From Fratercula arctica (taxonomy: Eukaryota > Chordata > Aves > Charadriiformes > Alcidae), in the NCBI GenBank assembly GCA_947846985.1, contig CANTUZ010000004.1:46919672-46983671 (forward strand): a stretch of 64,000 nucleotides of DNA, in the 5' to 3' direction. The notes under the pieces were generated by a model. That model did not search any database. It saw only the letters and a program-made list of their open reading frames with translations, and had not been told where the DNA came from. Shown piece by piece: positions 13,926 through 28,020 of the stretch (position 1 is the stretch's first letter; each line of letters opens with the position of its first letter). The translations under genes and the position numbers were made by a program.

Positions 13926-15344
13926 AGACTGTTAGTTCACAAACAACAGTTACTGAGCATTAAGTACCTTTCTCCAGTTTTAGTTGCTTTGAAAACTGTG
14001 ACATTAGCTATAAGTAAGTGATCACAAACAATTAATAAAAACCCCTTGTGATGCACAGAAAAAAAAATCCATGTTCTTTTTGTAGCAGACTTGACGTATC
14101 TATAATAAGAAATATTTCACTAAAGCAGTAAAGCTCATTGTCTGCAAATGTTGTAAAGTAAAATAAATGAGAATGAAAATTAATTCTTCATTAAGTTTTG
14201 ATGAAGACTCTGTCCTTGAGCTGTAAATCCAGGGCATTCCTCTTCTAGAAAGCCATTAGTAACATGCAGGCCCTGGTGGCTGTTTGAGAGATGTATACGA
14301 TGTACCACTGATGGAATATTTTCTTAAGTATCCCACCATTTACCACACTAATCTCCATGGGGGCCACCTGCACCACAGATTGTCTTGGAGGTTCTTCTGG
14401 TCTCTCATGTCACGCTACTGAAATCGTTGAGAACTGTGGGTGCAAGGCAGAGATGAATTTATTCTACCTGTTCCAAGACTGCCAAGTTCAGGAGCCCCTA
14501 GATGGTCTAGCATGTACAAGGATGAAATCATGCAGCCAGTACCACCAAGAAGAGTGGCAGTAGGAAAAGCTATGCCCAAGCACTTGGCAGCTTGTGGCTA
14601 ACACGAACTCCAAAATTTCATCTCACTCCCTTTAGCTATCTCTAAAGGCCAGACACCATGGCAAAGGTGGTCATCTCAGCTTCTCAGGGTCAATAAAACA
14701 GACAGGTACTTCCACAATGAACTTAATTTGCTCATACTCCATCTAATGTTTGGAAGATATCTGCTGCTGTTCTTGGGAGATACCAGTCTCTCTTTACTAA
14801 CTCGAAAGAAACCTGAAACTGGAGACATAGCTACTAAACAGCTGAAGTTAGATGAGCCTCACCCCAAGATCCACCTGTAGGCTCTTTGGTAAGAATGGAT
14901 GGCTCTTCGGTTCCTTTCTCTTAACTTCAGGTAGGCATCCACGTATTTCCAGGCAGAGGTAAAGATATAGCAAAGTCATTGTACAAAGGAGAAATTATGT
15001 TCACTCTTCTTCAAGAGGGTGAAGCTGAAATGGGAAAAGTGATAGAAAACTGTTCTGAGGACAAGATGGGGGTGGAGAAACCCTCCTTTTGAAATGAGGC
15101 TTGCCCACGCTGGCAAAGAGGGAGCTAAAGGAAACTGATTCCTCTCTGCAGAGAGATGGAGAAAAGTACTCTGAAGCTGAAGGAAAACACTGACAAAAAT
15201 AAAAATTGATGTAAAATTGACCATTAATATATTTAAGTTGGCAATTAGAAACAAGTTCCATTAAATCAAGTCCCATATGGAACTTGAAGAGATAAAAACT
15301 CACTCTTTAAGATAGACCTTCATACTGTCTGAGAAGAGGGTATG

Positions 15345-15425
15345 AGGTGCTGGGTTTGGTTACAGCTGACTTGATGGACCGACCTATGAGACCCCTTTCA
15401 ACCTTATGCTACTCTGTTCTCCAAT
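15345..15425 (+). repeat. possible decayed CR1 3' end, sense
   Basis: GACTTGATGGACCGACCTAT, GAGACCCCTTTCAACCTTAT and CTACTCTGTTCTCC align loosely with 'ggacttgatgatcttt.aggtcccttccaacctta..attctatgattct'. Very diverged. Confidence 0.5.
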
Positions 15426-17788
15426 AATGCCATTGCCTTCATCATTACAAGTGGAAATTGAGGGCACTCAGCACTGACCGGTCCCAGACCCCAGTGCAGC
15501 AGAGAGCTCTAAGGCTCAAATTTGCTTTTCTCAGTTGCTGAAAATGTTGGCTCAACAGAATCAGAGCAGAGCCAGCTGGGCACAGCATCCCCTGGCCCCA
15601 TTCATTTCTTCAGAAATAATTTCTCAGAAAACATGTTTCCATTTTACAATGGACTCCCAGAAAAGTCATGGATTAGCCATTTTATTTTTTTCACCTGCTC
15701 ATGCAAACACATTTTAGCTGATAATGACTCAGGCTGCAATGGCTCCCTTTGGAAGGATTACGATGACAGCAAAAGAGGCTGATAAAAACTGTGACAATTC
15801 CCTCTTCCCCCAGCTGATTTGGAGCAGCAAACGCTAACGTTAAAATGTACAAATGGCTCTGCATGCAATTTTAATATGATTATGATATGAGAAAAAGAAA
15901 GACCATCTGTGGAAGCTAGAAGATCTTAATGGGAGATTTAATTGACTTCATTTATCTAAAGGGAGATACACGTGTCTCAAGACCTCCAAACCAGTTAGGT
16001 AGACACCTTTGCTATGTGAGAATTAATGGTTTGCTCAATGGAGAGTGCAGCATACCTGAGAGACTGTAGCTGTCATATCCCACTCTGAACAGGAAAAAGC
16101 AAAGTTATAAATCACCTTTATCATGAGGATGACAATTAAGGACAGAAAGTAGCGTTTTAGCACAAGATATAGATGAATGACTGCCACAGGACCCAAAGGC
16201 CTCAGACTATAAAACAAATAACTGTGATTAAGCAGATCAAAAGTCTTTAACTTATCCAGGGCCATAAGGACCAAATTAAACCCCAAACCATTTAGGAAAT
16301 GGCTTTCATAACACTTCTTGTTATGAGCATCTTGGCGGGTGTTCAGGAAGTTCATTAGGAAACGGGAGCAACAAATCCACTTTACTGAGTCAAAAAGATC
16401 AGGTTGCTTTGAATTTAGTATGTCAGAGGGAAAGTCAGGAGCAGAGAGGACAAGGGTTTTAACTGAACACAATCTATCCAGGCACAGCTGGTTGCCCAGA
16501 AAGGATTCCAGTCCTTACACGCCCCTTCCTACATGGCTGCTTTAGTGTTGCTTACCTTTTTTGACTTCATTTTCTTTTTGGCTACTTGTAAGAGTATCAT
16601 CACCACCAGCAGAAACTGGAAAGGATTTTCTAATTAAACACACTGTTGCAAAATGCCAGTTTGTCCAAATTTAAGATGTGTCTGTGTAAGGGGGATAGAG
16701 GTAATTCACAAGACTTTGTTTCTGAAATCTTTAAATTAGCATTCAAATTTTCTGATTTGAAATAATTTTTTCTTCAGAAACCTATGTTACTTCCAGTTAT
16801 CAAAGATTAAGAAAATAAGAGAATGATTGGAATTTAAGATTTTTTTTTTTTTTCCCCATAGTGACCAAAAAAAACCCCCATTTCAACTGACACAAATATT
16901 TTGGCCTCCTGTCTAAAACTGTAACTTGCACATTTATCCCACAGCTCCCCAGCTGGATACACATAGGTAGCTCTTGATGACAATAACATTACTCAGGGCA
17001 CCCAAGTGACATCAACATGGATCAGTACAGAGCACGGCCCCTGGTCCTCATTCACTGAGTTCAGATAAGTGGAGGTGCAATTATCTAGCGGCACCTTCAG
17101 CAGGAGACCCAGCTGGTGATGGGTCAGCACAAGGTGAAAGAAAAGTAACCAGAAAGCTCAAGAACAGCTTCTTCATTGACTGCATTCATCTAAAAGCAGA
17201 TGCAAGAAAGACCATCCCGCCTAGGGACATCTCCCAGTGTGAGATTTAGTGTGATGCACCGGTCAAAGGGAGAAAGCAGATAATGAGGGGTGTCCCCAGC
17301 ATCCTTAAGAAGTCCTATCTGCTCTTGCCTGTATTATTATAGTCCATTTAGGGTTTGCTATACAAGGACTTCCTTGCAAAATATCAAAAGTAGAATTCTC
17401 ACATTTAAGAATATCTGTAAATATTAATGTGCAAATATACGTGTTATCTCCAACAGCACAGCTGTTCTCCAACAGCTTCCCTCAGCATCAGCTACCAAAG
17501 TTCATTCTCTTGAGTTATAAGAAAGGCAGAGAAATTTTGTAATCACCAAATGAGCTGTTTAGAGCACTCCTTTCCAGAGCCATTGAGATGACAAGATGAG
17601 ATGTTCTCTGTTGGGATTGCTACTATTTATCCTGAGCCTTGAAAGGTATATAGGTGAAATAGCAACACAAAGGAGGCTTATACACCTCTTCAATTCTTCA
17701 ACCACCCAAGTGCAGCTTGGGAAGGTACAGATTAGCTCTGTAGTGCCAGAGCAAGTCACCTCAGCATAGATGTAAGGAGGGAAGAGGA

Positions 17789-17821
17789 GGGTATGTTGAT
17801 AGCCTGGGTATGTTGATAGCC
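17789..17821 (+). repeat. 17-bp tandem duplication
   Basis: GGGTATGTTGATAGCC occurs at 17789-17804 and again at 17806-17821, separated by one T, so the unit is 17 bp. The copies are identical, which suggests a recent slippage event. Confidence 0.9.
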
Positions 17822-20800
17822 CTCACAGTATTTAACCCAGACTACATCCAGCCAGCCATGTTTTCCGAACCCCCACATGACTGACCTTTCCAAAGCTACT
17901 TTTACACTGAGCAGCAGCTGCACTTTTGAGTGAGCCCTACGGCCCTGATGACCCAGGCTGGGGACTTCCTGAGTGGTAATTAGTGTATTACATGTGAGAG
18001 GAGGATGAGGCATATTCAGATCTCTCCGCAGCGTGAAGGGGACACAGAGGAGACGCACAAGAGGCAGGACCCTGGAAAACCTCGGCTGATGGCATATGCT
18101 TTGCCTGGACACCTGGAAATCAAATTTCAAGTACAGCACCACACCTCAGTGCAGCGCAGAAGTTTTGAGCGTTTAAACACAGGCAAACGTTCTTCTGCAC
18201 CCAAACAAGTATCGCTATTAAATCACCTTTAAACAATGCGGCAGCTAATGCTTGCATGCAGCAAGCCCCGCCACACGGATTGCAGCAGGGAGGGGCCAAG
18301 CCTGCTTTCAGTTTAAATGCTTGCTATCAGTCTGGTTTTCCAAAAAAACCCACTCTCGAAAATAGCTTCTGCTACCCTGATGGAAGATTTTTCTGTGTAA
18401 TACACTACCCTCTGCTGCTCATACATGCTAATTACAATGCAGTGCCAATATTCCTGTGCTTCTGAGCTCTATAGAAGAGACCTGGTGTTTGTTGTTAATC
18501 CTGGCATTAAACTCAAAGGGTATGATTTATTAATTACTGCAATCTAACGGAAGTGGTGGCTTGTCTGTTTGTGATAACTGGAATTATTTAAAAGGCATAT
18601 TTGGATCCTATCTGAACTTTGAGATTTTTTTTCCTACGTCTACACTGAACCAGAATTTGTTCTTCACAGAACTTACAGGCAAAGACTTTCTGTAGCAGAG
18701 TTTTACCGGGAGGCTCATGGAGACACAAACTGCAATACCTGCAAAATGTGTTTCCAAAGTGGTTGCTCAGTCAGTCCACCACTTTTGCTGCAGTACAGGA
18801 ATTGAAGCTCATCATATCAACTACATAAAAAGCAGCTTTATTCCAGCAAATAGCAAAGTGATGATAGTTTAAAGACCCCTGGCAACCGGCAGTTCTGGAT
18901 CACACCCTCGCAGATTTACTTGATTTAATTTGTCCAAGAAGATGCACACAGACTCATTTATCCCAGGTCCCTTCCAGCTGCCTCTCTGTGCCCTGCACAG
19001 TTTGGGCAGGCTGGAAGCTCTGCTGGCCGGCACACAAGCACCAGGGTCAGGGAAAAGAAAAGAGAAAGATGGGATCGTTGCTCTTTCTCAGGGATGAAGG
19101 AGAGCTCTTTTGCACATCTCCTCTGTGTTAGGACCTGCAGAGCATTCCACATCAGCCTCCTCTCACCTAAAAGTGATCCAGTCAGAGCAGCTGTAAGCAA
19201 ATGGATATTTCTGTGGAAACTAATTGCTGGAATTTGTTTTTCCATGTTCCCTAACGCTGCCACTAAACCAAATGACACCAAATCCTCCTGCCTCTCAGGA
19301 ACCATCCACAAGATTTTGGCAGGGATGGTAAGGAATAAAAATAAACCCCAAAGCTGAGTCTAGCCCACCAGTCTACCTGCAAGGCTCAGGCTGATAATAT
19401 GTAGAATGAAATCAATGTATCAACAGCTTTTGATTGCTAAAGTCATTGCTCCCAACTAGAAAGGTATGTATCACACAAAGAGACTGACGGAGCTTGCTTG
19501 GTTCAGTACATTGAATGGTTCTTTAGCAGATGTTTCTGGTTTTTTAGCCCCTTAAAAATTTAATGACCTTCTTTCTTACTGTTTTACCTCCCACCCAGAG
19601 GCAGAATCCTGAGACAGACGCAGAATCAATTCCCAGCCAAGCATGGTGTCTCTTTACTGGAAGGAGAAAGATAACCCTTGCTGGACTGGACAGCTGTGCT
19701 AGAAGGTGAGATATATATTTCTGCTCCTCTAACAACTCTCAAAAGATTCCCCAGAAGCATGGAAGAGCTAACCCAGAAGAAGGAGCTGAAGGAGGGGGCA
19801 TTTCAGTTCAGCACATTCAGAGATACCATTTCTCCAATTTCTATTCATCTTTGCTATTGCAGCCACCCTTAGTTAGACCTACTTTTGCAAAGCTTCAGTG
19901 ACATGTGATTAACTTTACGCTCTGGGCAAAGTCCCCTTGAAGGCAAATGTGCTTTAAATGCACAGGCAGCAGAAATTTATTCTGTTTGCAAAGCCAGGGA
20001 CATGCATAAGTCATTGTTGATTCAGGATAACGTTCACAAGAATTAAAGCAACTTCACAATTACTCTTTGTGTGACCCTGCTCAGAAGAACTTGTGAGATA
20101 TTTCCTTCTAAATTTCTTGAATTGGCTGCAATGAACCTTAATTCCATCCAACTGTTTTATCCTAATTTCTCCATAACAGCCCAACACCCTGTATATAATA
20201 GAAATATAATAGAAACCACAAAGTCCCTGGTGAACTGAGTGTCTGGTACGTATTACTTGTGGGAATTGATTTCTTCTTAGTGCAATATTAATGGTTTTAT
20301 GAGGATTTTTTTGTTGCAACAGGTAGGAAAGATTGCAAGTTGGTTTCTAATTAGTTATAGCATCATTCTTTTGCATAACTATCTCTTCATCTTACAAGAA
20401 ACAATTGCTTAATGCATGTAACAAAGCAGGCAAAAATATTTCTTTTAATTAGTCAGTGGATGTCAAACACAATGCACTGATCAGAAATTATGAGCTACAG
20501 AAGCGGAAGCAGAGTTTTCAAGTAGATCTTAGCTCTCAACCTTCAGTGGGTGCACCTGAGCTTCTCTGAGGAACAGCAGCATCATGTCAAGGAAATGGGA
20601 ACTGAGGAAACCTACAGAAAAGCACTGGAAAGGACTTCCCCAGGTCACCTGTCCATCTTCTGGGGAGAACCTGGGTCACTCAAAATCTTCCTAACATGCT
20701 ACCAAAGGTTTCTTGGCCCCAGATGTAGTGGAGAACAGGGCTTAGGTGCAATGAACATGAAGGAAGATGATCCATGCCTCCCATAGGAGGCATGAGATGT

Positions 20801-23800
20801 TTGCCATGACAAGGATCAATAGCATTCAGCCCACAACTGAAATGGGTCAGGAAAAGATTTAAATGCATCAGGACATGGTGCAGGATCAGGGTGGAGGCTC
20901 CCTGTTGTGTTGGAGCACTTGGGTATGCTTCTATGTGGATTTGCCCAGGGATACACAAAGAAGTCCTCAAGTTGCTTTTTTTTTTTTCCCTTTTGGAGAC
21001 TAGAAATAAATGCTCATCTCTAACTGGACACTTCTTATACTGTTTTGGGTACCATTCCTAGTGAATATTTGGTTTAAAATTTAATGGCAAGACACACACA
21101 CAGAGCTAGCAAGCTTTGTTTTCTTAGCAAATCAGGCTAAAATTTTAATTAACAAACCCAACAGCATCAAACTCTACCTTGAAACTTCAGTTACTTATTA
21201 GCTTTGCCTTTTCAGGTGCTGAAGACAATAAAATTCCCAATATTGAAGCCCTAGCCCAGTATTGAAGAGCAGCCAAGTTCCTAAGGCTGGGGCACTGGAA
21301 ATCATATGTATCCCTGCCAAAAGCAGAAGAAAGTTAACAAGCAATTTAAGTTTCAAGGCAAGCCATTTTCATGTGTGTTGTTTGTTTATTTGTCTTTGCT
21401 AGATAGGTTTTTTTTTTCCTTTTGGTCCTTAACTTTTAACTGTACAAGTCTGCCAGGGAGGAGAATGATGTGTTGTGGGGAGGAATTGTAAGTAGACTCA
21501 GACAACATAAAAGTGCTTGTTTTAGAGGCAGAGACAGAGGGGCTGAATCAGGTCAACTCTGCTAGATCACAACAGCCAGGTACATGTGTAGGACTAAGAC
21601 AGCACCATAAAGTAAATCATCAGCCCACCTAATCCAGGGACAAGCCAAGACATAAATCAGGCTGCTCAGATTCATTGGTGATGTTGTATTGATTGTGTCT
21701 TGTGGTTGCACGGCCTGAGAAGAAACTCAGATTTAGCTGCGCCAGCTCTGCCACCTTTGGCCATCTGAGCCACAGGCTCCTGTGCTAGAAAATCCATCTG
21801 TAAAGGGAAAAACACGACAAAAGATCTCAGCAGATTGCCCTGCAAAGGTCCAGTGAATAGCCCTGCTGTAGCAATGATTGTCCCTCTAATAACCTCGTTT
21901 GAGGTCGCAACTCAAACTGTTGCAAGCATTTACCCCAGTGAGAGTCCTGGAAGGTTGACAACCCTTCACAGCCTTCCCACTCCCCATGAAACCCTTTAAC
22001 TCAGTCCCAGACTGTGATTACTCAAGTCCTTCTCTAAGTCCCTATAATTCAGGCACTGCTGCTTTACCTTAGAGGCAGGCTGTGAGCCACTGCTGACTGA
22101 TTCTGCTATTCAGCTATCCAAGCAGACTCCAGAGGAGAGGCCATGGATGCATTCTTGGTGCTAAATCTGCCCCAGCAAAGCTCTTTGGAGCAAAGTACAT
22201 TTTAGAGTGATTAAAAGGTAAATCATTAGTCATTTGCACTTCAGTTCCCAGGATTTTTTTTTTTCTGACTGATGACTGAATTTCAGTTGAAGAATTAATT
22301 CCAAAGACATATGTCCATGTATTCCCCTTTCCTTCCACCACCATTTTTGAACCCTCCTGGATTTCAAAAATTAGATGATTATTTTCTTCCCATCATGGAA
22401 GAGCATGTCTCAGGACTGAGGCGTGACAGCTATCCAAAGAGCAGGGCTAGAAGGAACAAGGTTGGAAGAACTAAGGGGTGACCCTGGCATCACAAGGCCA
22501 CCAAGTCTCAGCACGGAGGGGTAGGACTTACAACATCTGCAGAGAAACTCTTTGAAGGCACATGGACAGGAGTCTGAGGAATGGACCAGAAGGAAAGAGC
22601 AGCTCAGTTCTGCACCAGCATAGTTCTGCTGGCCACAGTAGCAATAGATCACCCGTGGTTTATTGGATGCAGATCCATCATCAAAGTGCTGTGATTCCCT
22701 ACAAGCTCCCCTTCCTACTCAAGCCCACATCCTTGTCTTATCTTCATCTCTATCCTCTTGTCCTTTCTTCCTTTGGTTCGCGTGCACAACCTTGTAAGTC
22801 ACATGCTGACAGATTGCAGCTTGGCCAGACAGTGAGCAAAGTGCTGATTCTGGAGTCAGGGCAGCTGCCAGAACAACCCAGGAGTAAAAACGACTTCATC
22901 CTTTGGAAAAGAAACAAATGGGAAAGGAGCATCAAAGGCAACAGGACTGCCAAGGTCACGCATAGTCAGGGGAAGGGAGATCTAATGTGTCTCAGACTCC
23001 TGATGGGCTGGAGGAGCAAGCAGCTGCTGAGGCTTTTTGCAGGGCAGAGGACAACTGTGAGCAAAGGGCTCTGATGCACCAGGTAGCCATCTGTGGTGGT
23101 TTCAGAAGGTATCGCTCCACAGCTCTCTGTTCTTCTGCCAAATGGACGGGGTTGGCAGACAAAAGCAGTAACATTTTGGATCATCGGCTTTAAGATGCAG
23201 AGTTCACTTTTTGGATCCTCATGGTTCAGTTTTGCGCCTAGCCCACCCACTCTGTCATCAGACCAAGTAATAATTGCAAAGTCTGAGCAATTTTTGCAGA
23301 TCAGTTGCTATCCATGGAAATTTGTCACCTTGGAGTTTTCTATTCTCAGAGAAGTAATTCTAGCTGGGATTGAATTTCTCAAAAATTCACAATTCTTTTC
23401 AGCTGTGCAGTCTGTGAATATGTCATTGTGCTTCAATATTAGCAGATGTCTATGTAACATTTCTAATTAACATTAAATGTTTGGGTGTTGTTTATTTACA
23501 GAGCTCAGGATCACAGTGACAGGCCCATTTACCTGCAGAACTGCGAGTCAGCAAGTATATTCCTCATAATTAAAAGCCTTTTCCCAATCCAAACACCTGT
23601 TTCTAATCCTTTAATTTGTATCCACATGCCAAACACTGTCATACTGAAAATCAGCAGTACAGAACTAGACAATCACTTCCTCATTGGTCCTTCTGTAAAG
23701 GGAGCTCCCTGTCTCAAAAGCCACCTTGGAGAAATAAGCCCCATCCCAGGTCATGTCTCATGTAGGGAGAAGCAGCTGGTGGCAAGACCTGGTGTCAGGG

Positions 23801-25404
23801 CAAGGCCTCCATGATGAGAGTTTAAGCAGTTCCTTAGAGTGGTTCTTCATTCTCTTTTAAGATCCCTTTTGAGCATGAAGCCATGTGCACACCACTGACC
23901 AGCAGCGTGCAGCTTTCCAATGTTTCATGGACAACCAGCAGTTCACAGATCTTGATTCAGGTTCTTTCTGCTTTGTGGATTTACACAGTTGTGTACATCG
24001 CCAGCCAAACTAACTGTGTTCGGAAGAAAAATAACTTTGCTGAGGGACTAACTGCAACACACTTACCCACGCTGATTAACCTCTTTCTGTTCTTTCATCC
24101 TTTACTAAATTGCTCCAGTGACAACTTCAGAAAATGACTTAAACTTCAAGGGATTGCCATAATCTTGCCCACAGGGAATCAAATTGATGATGTCTCAAAA
24201 TACTTGCTGTAGGAGTAGCTACAAAGTTGTCACAGCTACAACACACTCTATGGGTATAAGGCTTTAGGCACTGACTTTGTAGACTTATACTCATATTAGT
24301 TCTAGGCTTTCTATGCATTAATTTAGGCCATGAAAGTATATAGACCTCAAAGTAAAATCAGCATAGGCACTGAAAAGTACCTGAGCATTGATACTTTGCA
24401 AATCCCCTTGTAGTCAAAATTGTGGGCAAGTCTACAGGAACTGTTCGAAGTCTGGAATATCCCACATATAAGGACTACAGACTGGAAGCTTTACCCTTTC
24501 ATACAACAGCTTTTGCCGTCACTCTTCACTGTGGTGAGCAGCTATCACATGAGGCATTGCTGCCGTAGTTTACACCCTGTAATAAACGTGGCTGGGATCA
24601 GACATGGCATACATTGTGCCTCAGGTCTCCTCATTAGCAGATAACATACATACACACGTACTGCCCAGAGACTGTCTGTCCCTCAAAAAAGTAAAGAAAG
24701 GCTTAGTGTGGACAGGCATAGTGAGAAAAGTCTTCCTGAATCCCACCAAAATTCGGGAAGTTAATTGCAGCGACTAGGAAGCCTGCTTATCCAACAGTGA
24801 GTTGGGCACCTCCAGTGGATGATTTGGCCCTCCTGAGGGACAAGAATTACACCTGCAGCCTCCATGGGCTCAAGTGCAAGAGGCCCTTCAGTTTTTACTT
24901 CAGGCAAGATTAATCTGACTAAGCACAGATGTCTACATCAAAGCCACCGCCATCTTAGCCCATCTCCCTAGGCTCTTCAGCAGCAGTGGAGAGAAAGCAC
25001 TTTGGGTGTGGGCGGTTTTCTCATCCTGACATTGATCTCCCAAATCGATTTGGTGAATTACCCAACATTTAAACACTCCTATTTCTCCCACTGACTATAA
25101 GCACAGTCTTGTGCAGGGGTAGCTCAGCAAACATTCCCATTGTAAATATTTCGTTCCCATGAGATGAAGCCTGTCCTATCCTAAGCCTAAGCATTGTTCT
25201 CTGCCCAAATTCCTAAAAGTGACAGCTCTGCAAATTGCTATTAACCAGCCTTGAGGACATGAAGATTAATATGATGATCTTTCAAGCATTTTACCAGCCT
25301 TACTTTCTAGGACGACATGTTTAAATCGTCCACAGTGTTACTAACCTGCTTTAAATATCCATGCATTGACACCTTAAGGGACATCTGTCCTGCAAGAGAA
25401 ATAC

Positions 25405-25498
25405 TCATAGAATGACAGAATGGTTCGGATTGGAAGGGACCTTAAAGATCATCTAGTTCCAACCCCCTTGCCGTGGGAATGGACACCTCCCACTAGAA
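25405..25498 (-). repeat. CR1 LINE 3'-terminal fragment, antisense
   Basis: TCATAGAATGACAGAATGG, TTGGAAGGGACCTTAAAGAT, CATCTAGTTCCAACCCCC and GGACACCTCCCACTAGA are the standard avian CR1 3' end read on the opposite strand. Only about 95 bases are present, a typical 5'-truncated insertion. Divergence is low compared with the other CR1 pieces here. Confidence 0.9.
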
Positions 25499-27029
25499 TA
25501 CTCAGACATTTGCTGAAGTCAGAGTTATTATAAACACATTGGGATTCCTCAGGGTGTAAAGGCTGTACTTAATTCCTGTTTACAAGGTGACAGGAGATAA
25601 AAGTGAATGGAAAGAGCTATTTAAGCCAAAATTGCAAAGGTCAAGCTATATACATTGCTTCTTGTATAGCTATATACTGTAAATGAGGTGCAGCCAGATA
25701 ACAGAGCATCTATCTAGTAGGGCCAGCGGAGGCAAAAAACTGGGGTTGAATTTAGCCCTTAGTGGATTTATGAAGGGATTAACTGGTTTAGATGGTTATG
25801 AAAGCAGAGAGCTGACTTCACAGCTCAGGCAATCCCTGCCCTCCCCATGTGCCCACACGTAGCTACAACGTTCAAACACTCCCCACAAACAGGCTGCTGA
25901 AGCATTTTTAACAAGTCCCTACTCCTGGCCCGCACTCCTGCAGAGATTGATCTCCTTGCTGCAAGATAAATGCTCTCTCTGCAGTTATCGTCACTGCATT
26001 AAAGGAGCAATTAGGTCATTACACCTATCTTAGGGACAATGCAAGATTTTGCCTAACATATATTTTCCAGTGCTTTGTCCAGGCTTTTAATGACTTCTCC
26101 ACTACTGAGCTTGGCTGCATGGCATAAAAGCACCTTGAAATGAGGGGGGTAACAATGTTTCTGCCAAGGGAAGTTGCTGTTCGCGATTTTTTTTTCCCTG
26201 ACTCCTTCAGATTTTACAACATTTTTCAGGGTCTGGAAACAGCTGAAGTGCTGTCGTTAGCAGTAAGAAGCCAAAGCAAAGGAAAGAGAAAAAAATTAAG
26301 CCATTCTTCTAACCATCTGTCTGTTCCCCATGTCTGTCTAGAGAGTGCAATTAGCGATAGATAATCACTCAGTTCAGAAATGCTAGACCCTGTAGGCAGC
26401 TTTTGGGACTGAACACAAGGGATATGCAGTATTAAGTAGTTACTCTGTCTCAAGAGATAATTCTCAGTAACACTTAGTGGGTCAGAAATCATGACTGCAA
26501 TCGAATTTAGCTTTTACATCTTGGTCCAATAAAAATAGATCAGGTGTAATTTAGAAACAGAATAAGAAACTTGCATACAAACAAACATAAAACAGGAACT
26601 TTCCTTTCACATTTCCTTGCCCATCTTTTTTAGTTTTGCTCTACATTAGAGAAACAGGAGGCCAAGACCTTTTACTTCTTCACTGCATTGAACTTGTTGC
26701 AAGGTGGGTTCTACCTCCCAGTTCAACCAGCTGGTGAGCTCCATGGCAGAGAAAGCAGGAAAGAAATTCAAGCTCCCCCGGTAGAAGCTTTCCCTGTCTA
26801 CAGAGATGTGCCCTGCATCTTCCCAGGTACCTTCTCCCTCTCATCCCCTTACTGCTTCTTGGATGGAGTTGCTGCAGCTGGCATGGAGCTGTAGAGAGCC
26901 ATACTGCTGGGAAGCCCTGGCAGCAGATGCAGAGGGGAGAAAAAGCCCCAAGGCTGGCCCTGTAGCTGAGCCCAAGAAGCTCATTACACAGATGACTTTC
27001 CTATTGAGAAATGCAAGACAGGGAGGCTG
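25499..27029. other. intergenic, no gene seen
   Basis: No exon or named repeat. Short reading frames only. Confidence 0.6.
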
Positions 27030-27120
27030 GAGAGTTGGTTCCTGTTTCCAGTCTGCTAAGACAGACTGTGTGACCAAGGGCAACTCTTCTGTTTCTCATC
27101 CCATTGCTCTGTGCCTTTGT
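27030..27120. repeat. possible MIR/L3-like repeat
   Basis: CCAGTCTGC, GACTGTGTGACCAAGGGCAA and TCTGTGCCTTTG match the 'ctgtgtgaccttgggcaagtcact...ctgtgcctcagttt' core in the same order and strand. Diverged; ends approximate. Confidence 0.5.
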
Positions 27121-27678
27121 ATCACAGGTCTTTGGAGCAGGGCCAGCACCAGCATCAGATGTCTGAGCCTTGGCCACCACAAGGGGATCTTGCCATCAAT
27201 TTATTTCTTTAAGCACCGCTATGACACAAGATCACTAATCCTCTCCTGGCTGTAAGAGCAAGCACGATGGATTTTTCCAAAGTGCTGAAAGAAGCTTCTG
27301 CAAACCAACTCTGTTTCTTGAGCTGGGGAGATAAAATAACTGCAAGGAAGAACAGTTTCTTTTGCCCCCATCCAGGCAACTTTATTTATATTCTTGGTAG
27401 TTCTATAACAATGTTCTTGACTAATGCACAAAGTACTTAGTGATTGGATAGCGAGGTACCAGGTTACAAAACTCAAAACCCCAAGTATCAGTTTAAACAG
27501 GTGACAGTACCATCCCAGATCCATCATTACTGCTGCTTCTGAGAATGAAAGTGTGCTGGCTACAAAGAGCAAAGAGACAGCAAGAGCCTGCTCCCCCAAA
27601 GCCATAAGAACAAAGAATCCCCCTCAGTCTCCCACCAAAATCCCCTGAGAAGTTCAAATGAAAAAGCCTGGGCTCAGG

Positions 27679-28020
27679 AATCGCAGAATGGTAGGGGTCA
27701 GAAGGGACCTTTAGAGATCATCTAGTCCAACCGCCCTGCCAAAGCAGGGTCACCTAGAGCAGGTTGAACTGGAATGCATCCAGGTGGGTTTTGAATGTCT
27801 CCAGAGGAGACTCCACCACCTCTCTGGGCAGCCTGTTCCAGTGCTCTTTCACCCTCAAAGTGAAGAAGTTTTTCCTCATGTTCAGATGGAACTTCCTGTG
27901 TTCCAGTTTGTGCCCATTGCCCCTTGTGCTGCCACTGGGCACCACCGAAAAGAGTCTGGTTCCATCCTCTTGACACCTGCCCTTTAGATATTTATAAGCA
28001 TTGATGAGATTGAAAGTAAG
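27679..28020 (-). repeat. CR1 LINE 3' part, antisense, with ORF2 C-terminus
   Basis: About 340 bases of CR1 lie in reverse orientation, from the 3' end (GCAGAATGG, GTCAGAAGGGACCT, ATCATCTAGTCCAACCGCCC) to TTTATAAGCATTGATGAGAT. On the minus strand a frame at 28023-27754 stays open through the end of the reverse transcriptase [43 protein letters not shown] and [15 protein letters not shown]. This is the conserved C-terminus of non-LTR polymerases. The element is 5'-truncated and cannot move by itself. It belongs to a different subfamily from the copy at 25405. Confidence 0.9.

Larger units (their letters stand above)
13926..25404. other. intergenic, no gene seen
   Basis: About 11.5 kb with no supportable exon. 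Holds one CR1-like 3' end near 15345-15425, a 17-bp tandem duplication at 17789-17821 and two AT-rich candidate conserved stretches (about 15690-15890 and 18150-18480). The 170-codon reading frame at 22562-23074 shows no domain, is overlapped by similar-length frames on both strands, and is treated as chance. Confidence 0.6.

Noticed and set aside
16035..16472. 145-codon open reading frame on the minus strand, hydrophobic in parts
   Set aside because: The hydrophobic runs come from AT-rich sequence. I recognise no membrane-protein family and no splice structure.
22562..23074. 170-codon open reading frame on the plus strand
   Set aside because: No recognisable domain, low-complexity-free but random-looking composition, and overlapping frames of similar kind on both strands. 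Nothing suggests splicing or a start context of a real gene.
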